From assembly GCF_017377855.1 (NCBI RefSeq), contig NZ_JAFREP010000014.1:124001-188000 (forward strand): a stretch of 64,000 nucleotides of DNA, written 5' to 3'. Below are positions 45,809 to 55,382 of the stretch, piece by piece. The translations under genes were made by a program, and so were the position numbers. Below the pieces are notes generated by a model. The model was not told the origin of the DNA. It was given only the letters and a program-made list of their open reading frames with translations, and made no database searches. This DNA comes from Acanthopleuribacter pedis (GTDB lineage: Bacteria > Acidobacteriota > Holophagae > Acanthopleuribacterales > Acanthopleuribacteraceae). The number at the start of each line of letters is the position of its first letter. The first letter of the stretch is position 1.

Positions 45809-45821
45809 GGATAATTGCCGA
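45809..45821 (+). promoter_or_regulatory. Upstream motif shared by the two tandem kinase genes, copy 2
   Basis: The same 13-mer GGATAATTGCCGA as at 42070, here 73 bases before the ATG of the second kinase. Most of the surrounding intergenic sequence is not conserved between the two sites, which argues for selection on this block. A second match, TAGGTTCTTTT, lies immediately ahead of both start codons. Confidence 0.5.
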
Positions 45822-45893
45822 TAACAGTTACCGTGTCGGGACGCCGTCTGGGGCGCAGATTTTTTTAGGGGCAAAGGGGCTAGGTTCTTTTTT

Positions 45894-48800
45894 ATGACGG
45901 GAAACGATTCAAAAAAGGTCCCCGGACCCGAGGATGGGTCATCGCCCGTGGAAACCATCAGCGTCACCCTCAACGATCATCCTTCCTATCCGCCCCTGTC
46001 CAGCGTCCATCTGTTGCAGCCGGGCGATGTTTGTGGGCCTTATCGGGTCGAGCGGCTGATCGGCCAAGGCGGTATGGCCGCCGTGTACCTTGCTGAACGC
46101 GCCGACGAAATCCAGCGCAAGGTTGCGCTCAAAGTACTCAGCCATTGGACGCCGAAACGCAATGATCTGTTCCAAAGTGAGTGTCGGATTTTGGCCGGGC
46201 TGGAACATCCCGGCATCGCCCGGCTGTACGACGCGGGTACCCATGTTCAAGGCCAACCGTGGATGGCGATGGAATTCATTCAGGGTGAATCGCTGGATGT
46301 TTATTTGCGGCGGGTAGCGCCGGATCTGGACCAACGGCTTTTGATTTTCGTGGGGTTGGGCGACGCCCTCAGCCATGCCCACCAGCAAATGATCATCCAC
46401 CGCGATTTAAAGCCCACCAACATTTTGGTCACCAAGGACGGCGTTCCCAAGCTGCTGGACTTCGGCATTGCCTCAACGCTGGATCCCGGTACCGGTGAAC
46501 AGGAAGGGCTGACCCAGGTCAATGAGCGCATTATGACACCGCAATACGCCTCGCCCGAGCAGGTCAACGGCAAACGCTTGTCGGCCGCCTCCGATGTTTA
46601 CAGCCTGGGCCTGATCCTTTATGAAATGGTGACCGGTCGCAAAGCCTACCTGCTTGAAGGACGCGGCGTCGCCGAGATTCTGGACATTGTCAACAACGAA
46701 CCGATCACCAAACCCAGCGAGCACAGCACGGACGCGCAAGGAAAACGCCTTCATTATGTGGCGCGGCTGCGCGGTGATCTGGACACCATCATCCTCAAGG
46801 CGTTGGCCCGCGAACCGAACGCGCGTTACAGTTCGGTGGAAGCCCTGGTTGCCGATGTACGCGCTTATTTGGCGGGGTTACCCATTCAAGCGCGGCCCGC
46901 ATCGCGACGTTACCGACTGCGCAAGTTCCTGGCGCGTAACCCGTGGCCGACCTGCTCGGTGGGGGTGCTGGTGGTGTTGATGATCGGTTTCTCCTGGTAC
47001 GCCCGCGTGCAAAATCAGCGGGTGACGGCCCAGCGCGACGTCGCCCTACAAGAGCAGCGCACCGCCGAGGCCGTTACCCAATTTATGATCGGCCTGTTCG
47101 AACGGGTTGATCCCAACGTCACCAAGGGCAAGGACATCCGTGCCTCCGATTTACTTGAGAGCGGCATGTTTCATATCGCCGAAGATCTCGACGAGGAACC
47201 GCGTGTACGCCTCGCCTTGTTGCAGACCATGGCGCGCGTCCATGCCTCGCTGGGCGAATACCGCCGCGCCGCCGATTTGTTCGAGCAGGCGCGCGCCTTG
47301 GCGGGTGAAGATCCCGACGCCTTTACCGACCTCAGCAAACGCTTGTTGGAAGCGCTTATCAAAAACGGAACCTATGCCGAGGCGCATCGTGAATTGAGCG
47401 AAAGCGAGCAATGGTACCGGCTTCGTGGGCTCGCAATCCCCCATCCCCTGATCAAATTGAGCGGCGATACCTGTGTGGAAAGCGGCCGTTTTGTGGAAGC
47501 TGCCAAGGCCTATGACCAGGTATGGGCCGTGCCGGATCTCTCCGCGGAGGAGACCGTCGCCTTGACCTTTGCCCAGGCCCGCTTGTACGAAACCTGGGGG
47601 TTCTCCAACCGAAGCATTACCCTGTACGAGCAAGTGGTGGCGGCTAAAAAAAAGCGCTACGGCCCGCTGCATTCCGAGGTTGCCGACAGCATCTTTGCGC
47701 TGGCCAATTGTCACGGCCACCTCGGCCGTTTTCACGAGGCCGGGGCCTTGTTTGCCGAGGCGGCCGGCATTCTGGAAACCCTGTATTCACCCAATCATAT
47801 TCGCTATGCACAGGTACTTCAGGCTCAGGCGTTTAATGCTTTTCGGCTCGAGCAGACGGCACGCTCCGAGGCGTTGTTCCAACAGGCGTTCGCCATCTAC
47901 GAGGGCTTAAACGATCCCAACCATCCCGAATATGCCATGTGTATCAACAAACAGGGCATTTTGCTCCGTGACCAGGGTGACCATGTCGGCGCCGAAAAGG
48001 CCTACCGTCGCGCGCTTGCGATGTTCCAACAAAGTTATGGCGACAGCCATCCCAACACGCTCTCCGCGCAGTACAATCTCGCCCTTTCTTACCGCTCCCA
48101 GGGTCGCAAAGCGGATTGTGACCGGCTGCTGGTTGACGGGCTCACCAAGGCGGGCCGTGCGCTTGGCGAGCACCATCCGCTGTTCGCCACCTACCTTTAC
48201 AGCACCGCCGTAAACCATGATCGTGCCGACCGCACAGGGGCCGCCTTGGAGGTGGGTCGTCGGGTCGAGGCGATTCGCCGTCGTTCGCTCGGTACCCAAC
48301 ACCCACGTACCATTGGGACCATTGCCTTCGTCTCGCGGCGCCTGAGCGAGTTGGAACGTTTTCCCGAGGCCTTGGACGCGGCGCGCGAGGCGGCCGAACT
48401 TTCTGAAAACCACGTGGATGTGAAATCCGAGCACGAATGGCGGTACAAGCGTCGTTATGCGTTGTACCTCGCCAAAACGGGGCTGCTGCAGGAAGCGCTG
48501 ACCGTTCAAGCCGAAATTAACGAAGATGTCCGTCTCAAAAAGCCGAATGATTACCGGCAATATTACCTTAATGAACGCAATCGGGCCGAAATTCACCAGT
48601 GGTGTCATCAATGGGACGAAGCTGTCGCGATTCACGAGGCGTTTTTGGAAAAAATCATCGCCCATCGCGGTCTGGACCACCGCGAAACCTCGCGAACCCG
48701 CATGCAGCTGGCTTATTCCCTGCGCAAAGCCAAGCGATGGGCCGATGCCGAGCCATATTTTCTGGCCGAGACCGCCTACCAGAAAAAGAAGCAAGGCTAC

Positions 48801-49388
48801 CGTTCTCGGGCGCACGCCACCCGACTGTTTAACCACGGTTTGATGCGCCTCGATGAGGGACGTTTTGCCGAGGCGGAACAGATGATGGCCGAAGCCCATA
48901 CCATTCACCGCGGTTTGGGGCGTTCGGAGAAAGAGATAAACGGCTTGCGGGCGAGCCTTGCCGTAGCGCGTTTATTCCAAGAATCAACCAGCGCGGCGGG
49001 TGCCTCCGAACTCGCCGCCGCCGTCATCGATGCCGAACAGCGGTTCGGCACCCGTTCCATGGCATTCGCTAACTGGCTGTATTGGCGGGTTGAGAAATTG
49101 GTTGAAAACGGGTTTTACGAGATCGCGCAACCCCTCGCGAAACGTTTGTTGACCCTTTACCAACAGCAGGAACGCGTGCCGACCTACCGTGTGGTTGCGG
49201 TTCACGCGTTGTTGGGGGTGATCGCCGCCGCGCGTGGGGACGCCGCGGTTGCACGGCAGGCCTTTGACGAAGCCGACCAACACTTGGCGCGTGATTTTGG
49301 TGGGCCGGATCATTGGCTGGGCGGTGTGATTGACGGTTATCGGCAAGAGGCCGTGACCCTCTTGGGCGGCAAAAAAGACGTCTTGTGA
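45894..49388 (+). CDS. Membrane Ser/Thr protein kinase with C-terminal TPR domain (paralogue 2)
   Basis: A 1164-residue kinase, co-linear with and strongly similar to the preceding gene over its whole length, so a tandem duplication. It keeps ETISVTLNDHPSYPP at the N-terminus, the Gly-loop IGQGGMAAVYLAE, Lys80, HRDLKPTN, LLDFGIAS and YASPEQVNGKRLSAASDVYSLG. A single TM near residue 350 (SVGVLVVLMIGFSWYA) is followed by the TPR region. The kinase cores are near-identical while the TPR tails differ more, which suggests a shared output with different inputs. It has its own upstream region of ~200 bases with the shared 13-mer. Confidence 0.93.
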   Translation: MTGNDSKKVPGPEDGSSPVETISVTLNDHPSYPPLSSVHLLQPGDVCGPYRVERLIGQGGMAAVYLAERADEIQRKVALKVLSHWTPKRNDLFQSECRILAGLEHPGIARLYDAGTHVQGQPWMAMEFIQGESLDVYLRRVAPDLDQRLLIFVGLGDALSHAHQQMIIHRDLKPTNILVTKDGVPKLLDFGIASTLDPGTGEQEGLTQVNERIMTPQYASPEQVNGKRLSAASDVYSLGLILYEMVTGRKAYLLEGRGVAEILDIVNNEPITKPSEHSTDAQGKRLHYVARLRGDLDTIILKALAREPNARYSSVEALVADVRAYLAGLPIQARPASRRYRLRKFLARNPWPTCSVGVLVVLMIGFSWYARVQNQRVTAQRDVALQEQRTAEAVTQFMIGLFERVDPNVTKGKDIRASDLLESGMFHIAEDLDEEPRVRLALLQTMARVHASLGEYRRAADLFEQARALAGEDPDAFTDLSKRLLEALIKNGTYAEAHRELSESEQWYRLRGLAIPHPLIKLSGDTCVESGRFVEAAKAYDQVWAVPDLSAEETVALTFAQARLYETWGFSNRSITLYEQVVAAKKKRYGPLHSEVADSIFALANCHGHLGRFHEAGALFAEAAGILETLYSPNHIRYAQVLQAQAFNAFRLEQTARSEALFQQAFAIYEGLNDPNHPEYAMCINKQGILLRDQGDHVGAEKAYRRALAMFQQSYGDSHPNTLSAQYNLALSYRSQGRKADCDRLLVDGLTKAGRALGEHHPLFATYLYSTAVNHDRADRTGAALEVGRRVEAIRRRSLGTQHPRTIGTIAFVSRRLSELERFPEALDAAREAAELSENHVDVKSEHEWRYKRRYALYLAKTGLLQEALTVQAEINEDVRLKKPNDYRQYYLNERNRAEIHQWCHQWDEAVAIHEAFLEKIIAHRGLDHRETSRTRMQLAYSLRKAKRWADAEPYFLAETAYQKKKQGYRSRAHATRLFNHGLMRLDEGRFAEAEQMMAEAHTIHRGLGRSEKEINGLRASLAVARLFQESTSAAGASELAAAVIDAEQRFGTRSMAFANWLYWRVEKLVENGFYEIAQPLAKRLLTLYQQQERVPTYRVVAVHALLGVIAAARGDAAVARQAFDEADQHLARDFGGPDHWLGGVIDGYRQEAVTLLGGKKDVL

Positions 49389-50010
49389 GCCTGGGTGGCC
49401 GCGCGGCCGGCGCGCCGATTTCACGCCGATTTCACATGCTTTCGACATGGGTTTCACGGTGGATGCGATAGGTTATGACCATGGCGGGCGCGAGACCCAG
49501 CCCGCCGCATTCACAGGAACCCAGCCCGCATGGCTTACCGGCTCTTCTGCTGAGGAGCAGAGGCAAAAAAGGGGGTGAGGTAATGGGTTGTGCGCTTTTG
49601 CAAAAGTGTGCTGTGGGATTGGCGCGTTGAAAGAATGTGTGTCCTCTAAAAAAAATGGCCTTTTGCAAATGTTTTTTACCGTCCACCGACACTAACCCCG
49701 AGATGCGCCCCTTTGGCGAACCCAAATGACGCTTCCACGCGGTGGACCATTGCAACCTGCTTCGCTTAACGAACCGCGGGTTGGGGTAACGGCAAATCCT
49801 TCATCCATTTCCTGGGTGCCGCTTCCCCTAACCTGGTGTGTCATGCGGGTGAACCACCGTTCCTTCGAATGCTTACCGCGTGTATCAACCAATATTGCCG
49901 CACGACGTCGCGGACTTCGCCGCACCGGCGCACGCCCCCATGTCGTTTTTTCGCACGGGCCGGCCGTGCTCTGTCTGGATGTGTCGCGTGATGCAGAGAA
50001 GAGGTGAAAT
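49389..50010. other. Intergenic region between kinase 2 and TonB receptor
   Basis: About 620 bases without a supported gene. A small hairpin (TCTGCT/AGCAGA around GAGG) followed by an A/G-rich run is at 49546-49577. I see no terminator with a T-run for the kinase and no clear promoter for the receptor. Confidence 0.4.
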
Positions 50011-52335
50011 GTGGAAAAGGTATTGAGAACCAATCGGAAAAACAAATTTCTAAGGGTTGCTTTGGTTGTTTGCGCGGCCGTTGCCGGTCATTTGGCGGCC
50101 GCGGCCCCAACCGCCGAGTTTGCAGGTACCGTCCGTGACGGGAATGCGCAAACCGTGATTCAGGTGAGTCTGACCCTTAAAAACAAATTCTTTGAGAAAT
50201 CAGTGACCGTCGACGGTGATTTCTCCCTGAGCAACCTCCCCGCCGGCAACTACAGCATCACCCTTTCGGCGCCCGGCTTTGCGACCCTTGAAGAAACGCT
50301 TGAGTTGGTCGGCGGTGAATTGGCCGAACGTGACTTTGTGCTGCAACCCCAAACCATCGCCTTGGAAGATGTGGTGATGGCGCCTTCGACCTTCTCGATC
50401 ATGAGCCAACCCGTGCAAGGCGGGAACTACCTGGATCGGGAAACGATCCGCAACACCCCCCACTTTGGTGACGACGTTTACCGGGCCTTGGCGACCTTGC
50501 CGGGCACCAGCAGCACCGATTTTTCCGCGAGTTTCAACTTGCGCGGCGGCGAGTACCGCGAGGTGAAAGTCACCTTCGACGATATGGAACTTCACAACCC
50601 CTTCCACCTCAAAGACTACACCGGGGTGTTTAGTTTCATCGATCCCGAGGCGCTCGGCGGGCTCACCCTGACCAGCGGGGGGCACTCCGCCAAATACGGC
50701 AACGCCCGCGGCGGTGTGTTGGTGATGGATCCCCTGGTACCCAGCGAACGCAAGACCGAGGTGACCTTGAGTTTCGGCAATGTCGGCCTGCGCAGCGAAG
50801 GCACTTTTAACGACGGTCTCGGTAGCTGGTTCGTCTCGGCGCGCCGCGGCTATTTAGATATTTTGCTCAGCTTCACCGAGGACGATGAGGAAGGCGAAGA
50901 AAGCGACATTACTTATTATGACTCCTACGGTCGCGTGACCCATGTGATGGGTGAGCGTCATAACTGGTCGTTAAATTACTTACTCGCCAACGATAAGTTT
51001 GTTGAAAGCGAAAACGAGGACGGCGATGTGGAAGACACCACCGCCAACTACGACGATCTGTATTTGTGGACTAAGGTGTCCTCGGCTTGGAGTGATCGTC
51101 TTTCTTCCGAGAGCTTGCTGTTTTGGGGCGATCAGAGCCAGGATCGGATTGCCACCAGCGTGGGCGGTTTCGAGGCTTATGACCTGAAGGATGATCGCTC
51201 GCTGATCTGGTGGGGCGTGAAACAAGATTGGCAATACAGCGTGAACGACGACCATATGATCAGCTTTGGCTGGGCGTTCCGCGATGTGGATGCCGCCTAC
51301 GATTACCGCGGCGTGACCGAAAACGATCCACCCGTGGGCGGCGGCCAAGCCTTTTCACTGATTGAAACCAAGTTGGACCCGACAGGTGAAGAAACCTCGG
51401 CTTGGCTGGCACACCGTTGGCGCATTAACCCGCGCCTCTACACCGAGACCGGGGTCCGCTTCGACCGTCAGACCTTGGTTGAGGACGACCAAGTCAGCCC
51501 CCGTTTCAGCTTGTTTTTTGAACAGAACGAACGCACCTCTTGGCGTTTTGCGTACGGCACCTATTACCAGGCGGAGCGCGCCCATGAGTTGGAAATTGCC
51601 GACGGTGAGAAGCACTTCCAGACCCCGGAACGCGCCACCCATTGGTTGGTGGGTTTAGACCATCGTTTTGCCAATGGACTTGATTTTCGGGTTGAAGGTT
51701 ACCTTAAAGATCTCAGTGATTTGCGTACGCGTTACGACAACTTGACCCGGTCCATGGTGCAGTACGCCGGGCCCAGCGCCGACCGCATTGCCTTGGATGT
51801 GGATACCGGCGAGGTGCGGGGCGTCGAGTTCGTGCTGAAACAGAATTTGGGTGGCAAGTACAGTTGGTTCCTGAATTACGCCTGGTCCGAGGCCCAGGAC
51901 GATTACCAGGGCGGCAAGGTCGCGCGCCAGTTCGACCAAGAGCACACCCTGAATGCCAGCTTCAATTGGCGGCCGGGTCCCAAGTGGAACTTCAACGTCG
52001 CTTGGATTTACCACACCGGTTGGCGCACCACGCCGATTCGTGTCGGTTTTGACGAGGACGGCACCCCTGAATTGGTCGCCGGCGACATCTTTAGCGAGAC
52101 CTTGCCGGACTACCACCGCATGGACCTGCGCATCAACCGCCGTGTCCAGGTTGGCCAGAAACGGGCATTCGAGTTGTTCCTCGACATCAGCAACCTTTAC
52201 AACCGCACCAATGTGCGCGGTTATTCCGATTGGACGATCCAGCAACAAGCGGACGGCTCCTTGGCCGCGGTTGCCTTGGAAACGGAGGATTGGCTGCCGA
52301 TTCTGCCGACCTTCGGCTTTACCTGGAAATTTTAG
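50011..52335 (+). CDS. TonB-dependent receptor with carboxypeptidase-regulatory-like N-terminal domain
   Basis: A 774-residue outer-membrane receptor. A signal peptide (basic N-terminus, then VALVVCAAVAGHLAAAA) is followed by a carboxypeptidase-regulatory-like beta-sandwich at about 35-115 (EFAGTVRDGNAQ..., NLPAGNYSITLSAPGF). The plug contains FNLRGGEYREVKVTFDDMEL and GGLTLTSGGHSAKYGNARGG. The barrel ends in FGFTWKF with a C-terminal Phe. The start is GTG with GAGGTG upstream. It differs in plug sequence from the receptor at 5-8 kb, so a different substrate is likely. The adjacent two-component system may control it, but no operator is visible. Confidence 0.92.
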   Translation: MEKVLRTNRKNKFLRVALVVCAAVAGHLAAAAPTAEFAGTVRDGNAQTVIQVSLTLKNKFFEKSVTVDGDFSLSNLPAGNYSITLSAPGFATLEETLELVGGELAERDFVLQPQTIALEDVVMAPSTFSIMSQPVQGGNYLDRETIRNTPHFGDDVYRALATLPGTSSTDFSASFNLRGGEYREVKVTFDDMELHNPFHLKDYTGVFSFIDPEALGGLTLTSGGHSAKYGNARGGVLVMDPLVPSERKTEVTLSFGNVGLRSEGTFNDGLGSWFVSARRGYLDILLSFTEDDEEGEESDITYYDSYGRVTHVMGERHNWSLNYLLANDKFVESENEDGDVEDTTANYDDLYLWTKVSSAWSDRLSSESLLFWGDQSQDRIATSVGGFEAYDLKDDRSLIWWGVKQDWQYSVNDDHMISFGWAFRDVDAAYDYRGVTENDPPVGGGQAFSLIETKLDPTGEETSAWLAHRWRINPRLYTETGVRFDRQTLVEDDQVSPRFSLFFEQNERTSWRFAYGTYYQAERAHELEIADGEKHFQTPERATHWLVGLDHRFANGLDFRVEGYLKDLSDLRTRYDNLTRSMVQYAGPSADRIALDVDTGEVRGVEFVLKQNLGGKYSWFLNYAWSEAQDDYQGGKVARQFDQEHTLNASFNWRPGPKWNFNVAWIYHTGWRTTPIRVGFDEDGTPELVAGDIFSETLPDYHRMDLRINRRVQVGQKRAFELFLDISNLYNRTNVRGYSDWTIQQQADGSLAAVALETEDWLPILPTFGFTWKF

Positions 52336-52349
52336 GCAAATCGATAGGG

Positions 52350-52376
52350 GGCACGCGGGGGCGTTTTCCGCGTGCC
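52350..52376 (+). terminator. Hairpin after TonB receptor gene
   Basis: GGCACGCGG, a nine-base loop and CCGCGTGCC form a 9-bp perfect stem 15 bases after the stop codon. No T-run follows, so it may stabilise the mRNA end or act with Rho rather than as a classical terminator. Confidence 0.5.
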
Positions 52377-52506
52377 TCATCGTTAGGTGGTCGCCTGATC
52401 CTTTCGGCCGATGAAAAGCGAAAACCCAGCCGGCTTGTTCGCTTTTTCTTAACTTCATGCCCCGATCAGGGTGAGAATGGAACATCCCAAATCGGAGGAA
52501 TCGGCG

Positions 52507-53202
52507 ATGCGTGTTTTGGTAATTGAAGATAATGCCGATATTGCGGCCAATATCCATGAATACCTGAGCGCCGAGGGGTTTACCGTGGATCACGCCTTGG
52601 ACGGGGTTGGCGGTTTACACCTTGCGCTGACCCAGCCGTTTGATGTCTTGGTGTTGGACTTGATGTTGCCGGGAATGGACGGTTTGGCTTTGTGTCGGAA
52701 CCTGCGCGAGCAAGGATTGGCGATCCCGATCCTGATGCTGACCGCGCGCGATACCCTCGACGACAAGTTGGTGGGTTTTGAAGCGGGTACCGACGATTAC
52801 CTCGTCAAACCCTTTGCCATGCAGGAATTGGTTGCGCGGTTACGTGCGTTGCTACTGCGGCGGCATCGCCGCGACGGAATGGAATTGACCGTCGGTGATT
52901 TGACCCTGCACAAGGGCACCTTTGAGGTGCGCCGCCAGGGGCGTTTGTTGGAACTGAACAAGGTGTGCATCCGCATTCTACGGTATTTGATGGAGAACAC
53001 CCCCAACGTGGTGACCCGCGAGGATTTGGCCCACTATATTTGGGATGACCAGCCGCCCGGCTCCGATGCCTTGCGATCACACATTTACCATCTCCGCCAG
53101 GTCGTCGATAAGCCGTTTAACCTTGCCATGATTCAAACGATTCGCGGGGTAGGATTTCGCATTCTCGCCGACGCTTCGGAACGGGGACCGCGTGAGCGCT
53201 GA
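52507..53202 (+). CDS. OmpR/PhoB-family response regulator
   Basis: A 231-residue two-component transcription factor. The receiver domain (1-~118) has acidic residues in VIEDNAD, the phospho-acceptor Asp51 in LVLDLMLPGMDG, the Thr of MLTARD and the Lys of DDYLVKPF. A winged-helix DNA-binding domain of the Trans_reg_C type follows (VGDLTLHKGTFEVRR..., NVVTREDLAHYIWDD, LRSHIYHLRQVVDKP). ATG 52507 is chosen because GGAGG lies eight bases before it and the first strand then sits at the N-terminus. The stop overlaps the sensor kinase gene by 11 bases, so they are co-translated partners. Confidence 0.95.
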   Translation: MRVLVIEDNADIAANIHEYLSAEGFTVDHALDGVGGLHLALTQPFDVLVLDLMLPGMDGLALCRNLREQGLAIPILMLTARDTLDDKLVGFEAGTDDYLVKPFAMQELVARLRALLLRRHRRDGMELTVGDLTLHKGTFEVRRQGRLLELNKVCIRILRYLMENTPNVVTREDLAHYIWDDQPPGSDALRSHIYHLRQVVDKPFNLAMIQTIRGVGFRILADASERGPRER

Positions 53203-54571
53203 ACAACAAGCCATGAACGGTGGCCGGCCCGATATCCGCTACAGCTTGCGGTTTCGCATGATCGTGGCATTCGGTATTGCCGGGCTTTTAATGGGTATGA
53301 CCTACGGCGGCATTGTTTACGGTTATTTACACCGTATGGAAGATCGCATTTTGGAGAATGTGCTGGAGCTGGAGAGTGAGGCCTATGTCGCGCGTCGCAA
53401 GGTCGATCCCGAGGCCAAGCCGCCTTTTAATCATCTGTTGCAGGGTTTTATTGTAGACCGGCAGGCCGAGGCGCCTTTTGCGCATTTCCCCGAGTTGTTC
53501 CAGCAATTGGGGACCGATTTAGAACCTGGTATTTATGAGTTTACCGCTAATTTTCATCTAAAAGTTCTTGAGTTGGACACGCGTTACCTTTTGTACCTGT
53601 ACCACAGCGATACCGGGGTGGAACCCTTGGATGATTATGCCTTGGTTTCCGTGCTGATGTACGCCTTGGTGATGGTTTTGGTGCTGACCATTTGGTTCGG
53701 GTTCCTTATCGCGCGGCGATTGATCGCGCCGCTGACCCAGTTGTCGGCCGAAGTCGCGCACGCCGAGCCGGACCAGTTACCCACGGATATGGCAGGCCGA
53801 TATTATCCCGACGAGGTCGGCAATTTGGCGCGCGCTTTTGAGGGTGCCATGACGCGCATCAATCAATTCATCGCGCGAGAGCAACGCTTTACCCGTGATG
53901 CAAGCCACGAGCTGCGCACGCCGGTGACCGTCATCCGCGGCGCGGCCGAATTGATTCAGAAGCAATTGCAACATGGGCAATCGCCCGCCGCGCCTTTGCG
54001 ACGCATCCAGCGGGCCGTGCGCGATATGGAAAACATTATTGAGACCTTTTTGTATTTGGGTCGCGAGGGCAGCCAGAGCGTGGCCAAGGGTGAGGCGCAG
54101 GTCGACGTGGTCGTTGAAAACTTGGTGGAGGCGAACCGTTACTTAATCGAGGAGAAGCCGGTTACTGCCCGTTTGGCGATCCACAGCCGTTTTCGGGTGG
54201 GTGCGCCCGAGCCCGTGGTGGCCATAACTATCGGCAATATTTTACGGAACGCCTTCCAGTACACTGACCAGGGCGAAGTGGTGTTGCAGGTCTTGCCGGG
54301 TAAGGTGGTGGTGCGTGACAGTGGGGCCGGTTTGAGTCGGCACCAATTGACCTTGCTCAAGGAACGCAATGTTCGCGGCGACCAAAGCCGTGGTTTTGGC
54401 TTGGGTCTGTCGATTGTCCACGATTTCTGTCAGCGTCATGGTTGGCGGTTCGAGATTGTCAGCGAACCGGGACAGGGGACCGAGGTAACTTTGGCTTTTG
54501 AGGAAGGTGACGCGATACCGGCATCCACGGGAGCGGGTGTTGGTGGGATCGACGGGGACGGTGAAGTGTGA
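53192..54571 (+). CDS. Two-component sensor histidine kinase
   Basis: A 459-residue membrane kinase. TM1 spans about 25-48 and a ~110-residue periplasmic sensor follows. TM2 (VLMYALVMVLVLTIWFGFL) leads into a HAMP-like linker. A HisKA helix follows, with phospho-acceptor His239 in DASHELRTPVTVI. The HATPase domain shows the N-box IGNILRNAFQYT, G1 VVRDSGAGL and G2 SRGFGLGLSIVHDFC. The periplasmic domain does not match a sensor family I recognise. Translation begins at a GTG inside the response regulator gene. The signal is unknown; the neighbouring TonB receptor gene is a reasonable target by position only. Confidence 0.95.
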   Translation: MSAEQQAMNGGRPDIRYSLRFRMIVAFGIAGLLMGMTYGGIVYGYLHRMEDRILENVLELESEAYVARRKVDPEAKPPFNHLLQGFIVDRQAEAPFAHFPELFQQLGTDLEPGIYEFTANFHLKVLELDTRYLLYLYHSDTGVEPLDDYALVSVLMYALVMVLVLTIWFGFLIARRLIAPLTQLSAEVAHAEPDQLPTDMAGRYYPDEVGNLARAFEGAMTRINQFIAREQRFTRDASHELRTPVTVIRGAAELIQKQLQHGQSPAAPLRRIQRAVRDMENIIETFLYLGREGSQSVAKGEAQVDVVVENLVEANRYLIEEKPVTARLAIHSRFRVGAPEPVVAITIGNILRNAFQYTDQGEVVLQVLPGKVVVRDSGAGLSRHQLTLLKERNVRGDQSRGFGLGLSIVHDFCQRHGWRFEIVSEPGQGTEVTLAFEEGDAIPASTGAGVGGIDGDGEV

Positions 54572-54797
54572 GCCGGCTTTCATATTGGGTTTTGTTTACT
54601 TAGCGCTTGCTAATCCTTTACACCTTTGGTGGAACCATGGAATGATCATTGCTTTAGGAGTAAGGTTGACGGGGTTTTTTGAACATCCCGTGACTAAGTC
54701 TCGTTTACTTCTCCTGTGCGTTCCCGTTGCCGCGATGGTTCGGCAAGGCTTGGATGCGCCGTCGAGGTAAACTCGGCGATTTCGCCGCGGAGGTCCT

Positions 54798-55280
54798 ATG
54801 AGCGTGTTAACCCTGCTTCTTTTTGCCTTATTGCGCGAGCCCGCGCCTGAGGCGCCCATGGCGGCCCACCAAGTTGCGGAGCGTTACATGTACGCGTTCA
54901 CGCGTGGTGACGTCACCGCGCTGAAGGGTTTTTACAATGCGGAATCGCTTTACGAGGATCCCCATGCCGGGGTGTCCTTGCGGGGTCCCGAGGAAATTTT
55001 AAAGCATCACCAGGCGCGTTTTCCTTTCGCCGAGCGTCAACAAATTATTGTGCGTCGCAAGATGGATCGCGGCGATTTGGTGGTTTTTTTCTACGAAATT
55101 CGCGTGCGTGCCAAAGCCGAGGCCTTCGAACCTGCCAAGCAGAAGCTTCATTTTATTATCCCGAAGGTTGCGGTGCTCCGTATCAAGGATGGGATTGTTT
55201 CGCACCACGTGGACCAAACCGACCTCAGAAGCTTTGACCAGCAAATGAAACAATACGGTGTCCAGCTTAAGGAAAAGTAG
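54798..55280 (+). CDS. NTF2-like (SnoaL-type) small protein, possibly exported
   Basis: A 160-residue protein with an NTF2/SnoaL-like alpha+beta cone. The first helix is HQVAERYMYAFTRGDVTALKGFY, then the loop ESLYEDPHAGVSLRGPEEILKHHQAR, and later strands DLVVFFYEIRVR and VAVLRIKDGIVSHHVD. The N-terminus MSVLTLLLFALLREPAPEAP is hydrophobic and may be a short signal or anchor. GGAGGTCCT precedes the ATG. Members of this fold include enzymes and ligand-binding proteins, so no reaction can be assigned. It follows the sensor kinase by ~225 bases and may be transcribed separately. Confidence 0.75.
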   Translation: MSVLTLLLFALLREPAPEAPMAAHQVAERYMYAFTRGDVTALKGFYNAESLYEDPHAGVSLRGPEEILKHHQARFPFAERQQIIVRRKMDRGDLVVFFYEIRVRAKAEAFEPAKQKLHFIIPKVAVLRIKDGIVSHHVDQTDLRSFDQQMKQYGVQLKEK

Positions 55281-55382
55281 CTTGGCGGGTGTCTGAGGCG
55301 TTTTCACAAGCCTTCCACGATGAGCGTGCCTGTGCCTGTTATGGTGCAGCTCCGGTAAGGTATTGCTTTAGAGGTGTTTTCA

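Noticed and set aside
54642..54770. A 42-residue frame before the NTF2-like gene
   Set aside because: No ribosome-binding site and no recognisable features; it may be part of the leader.
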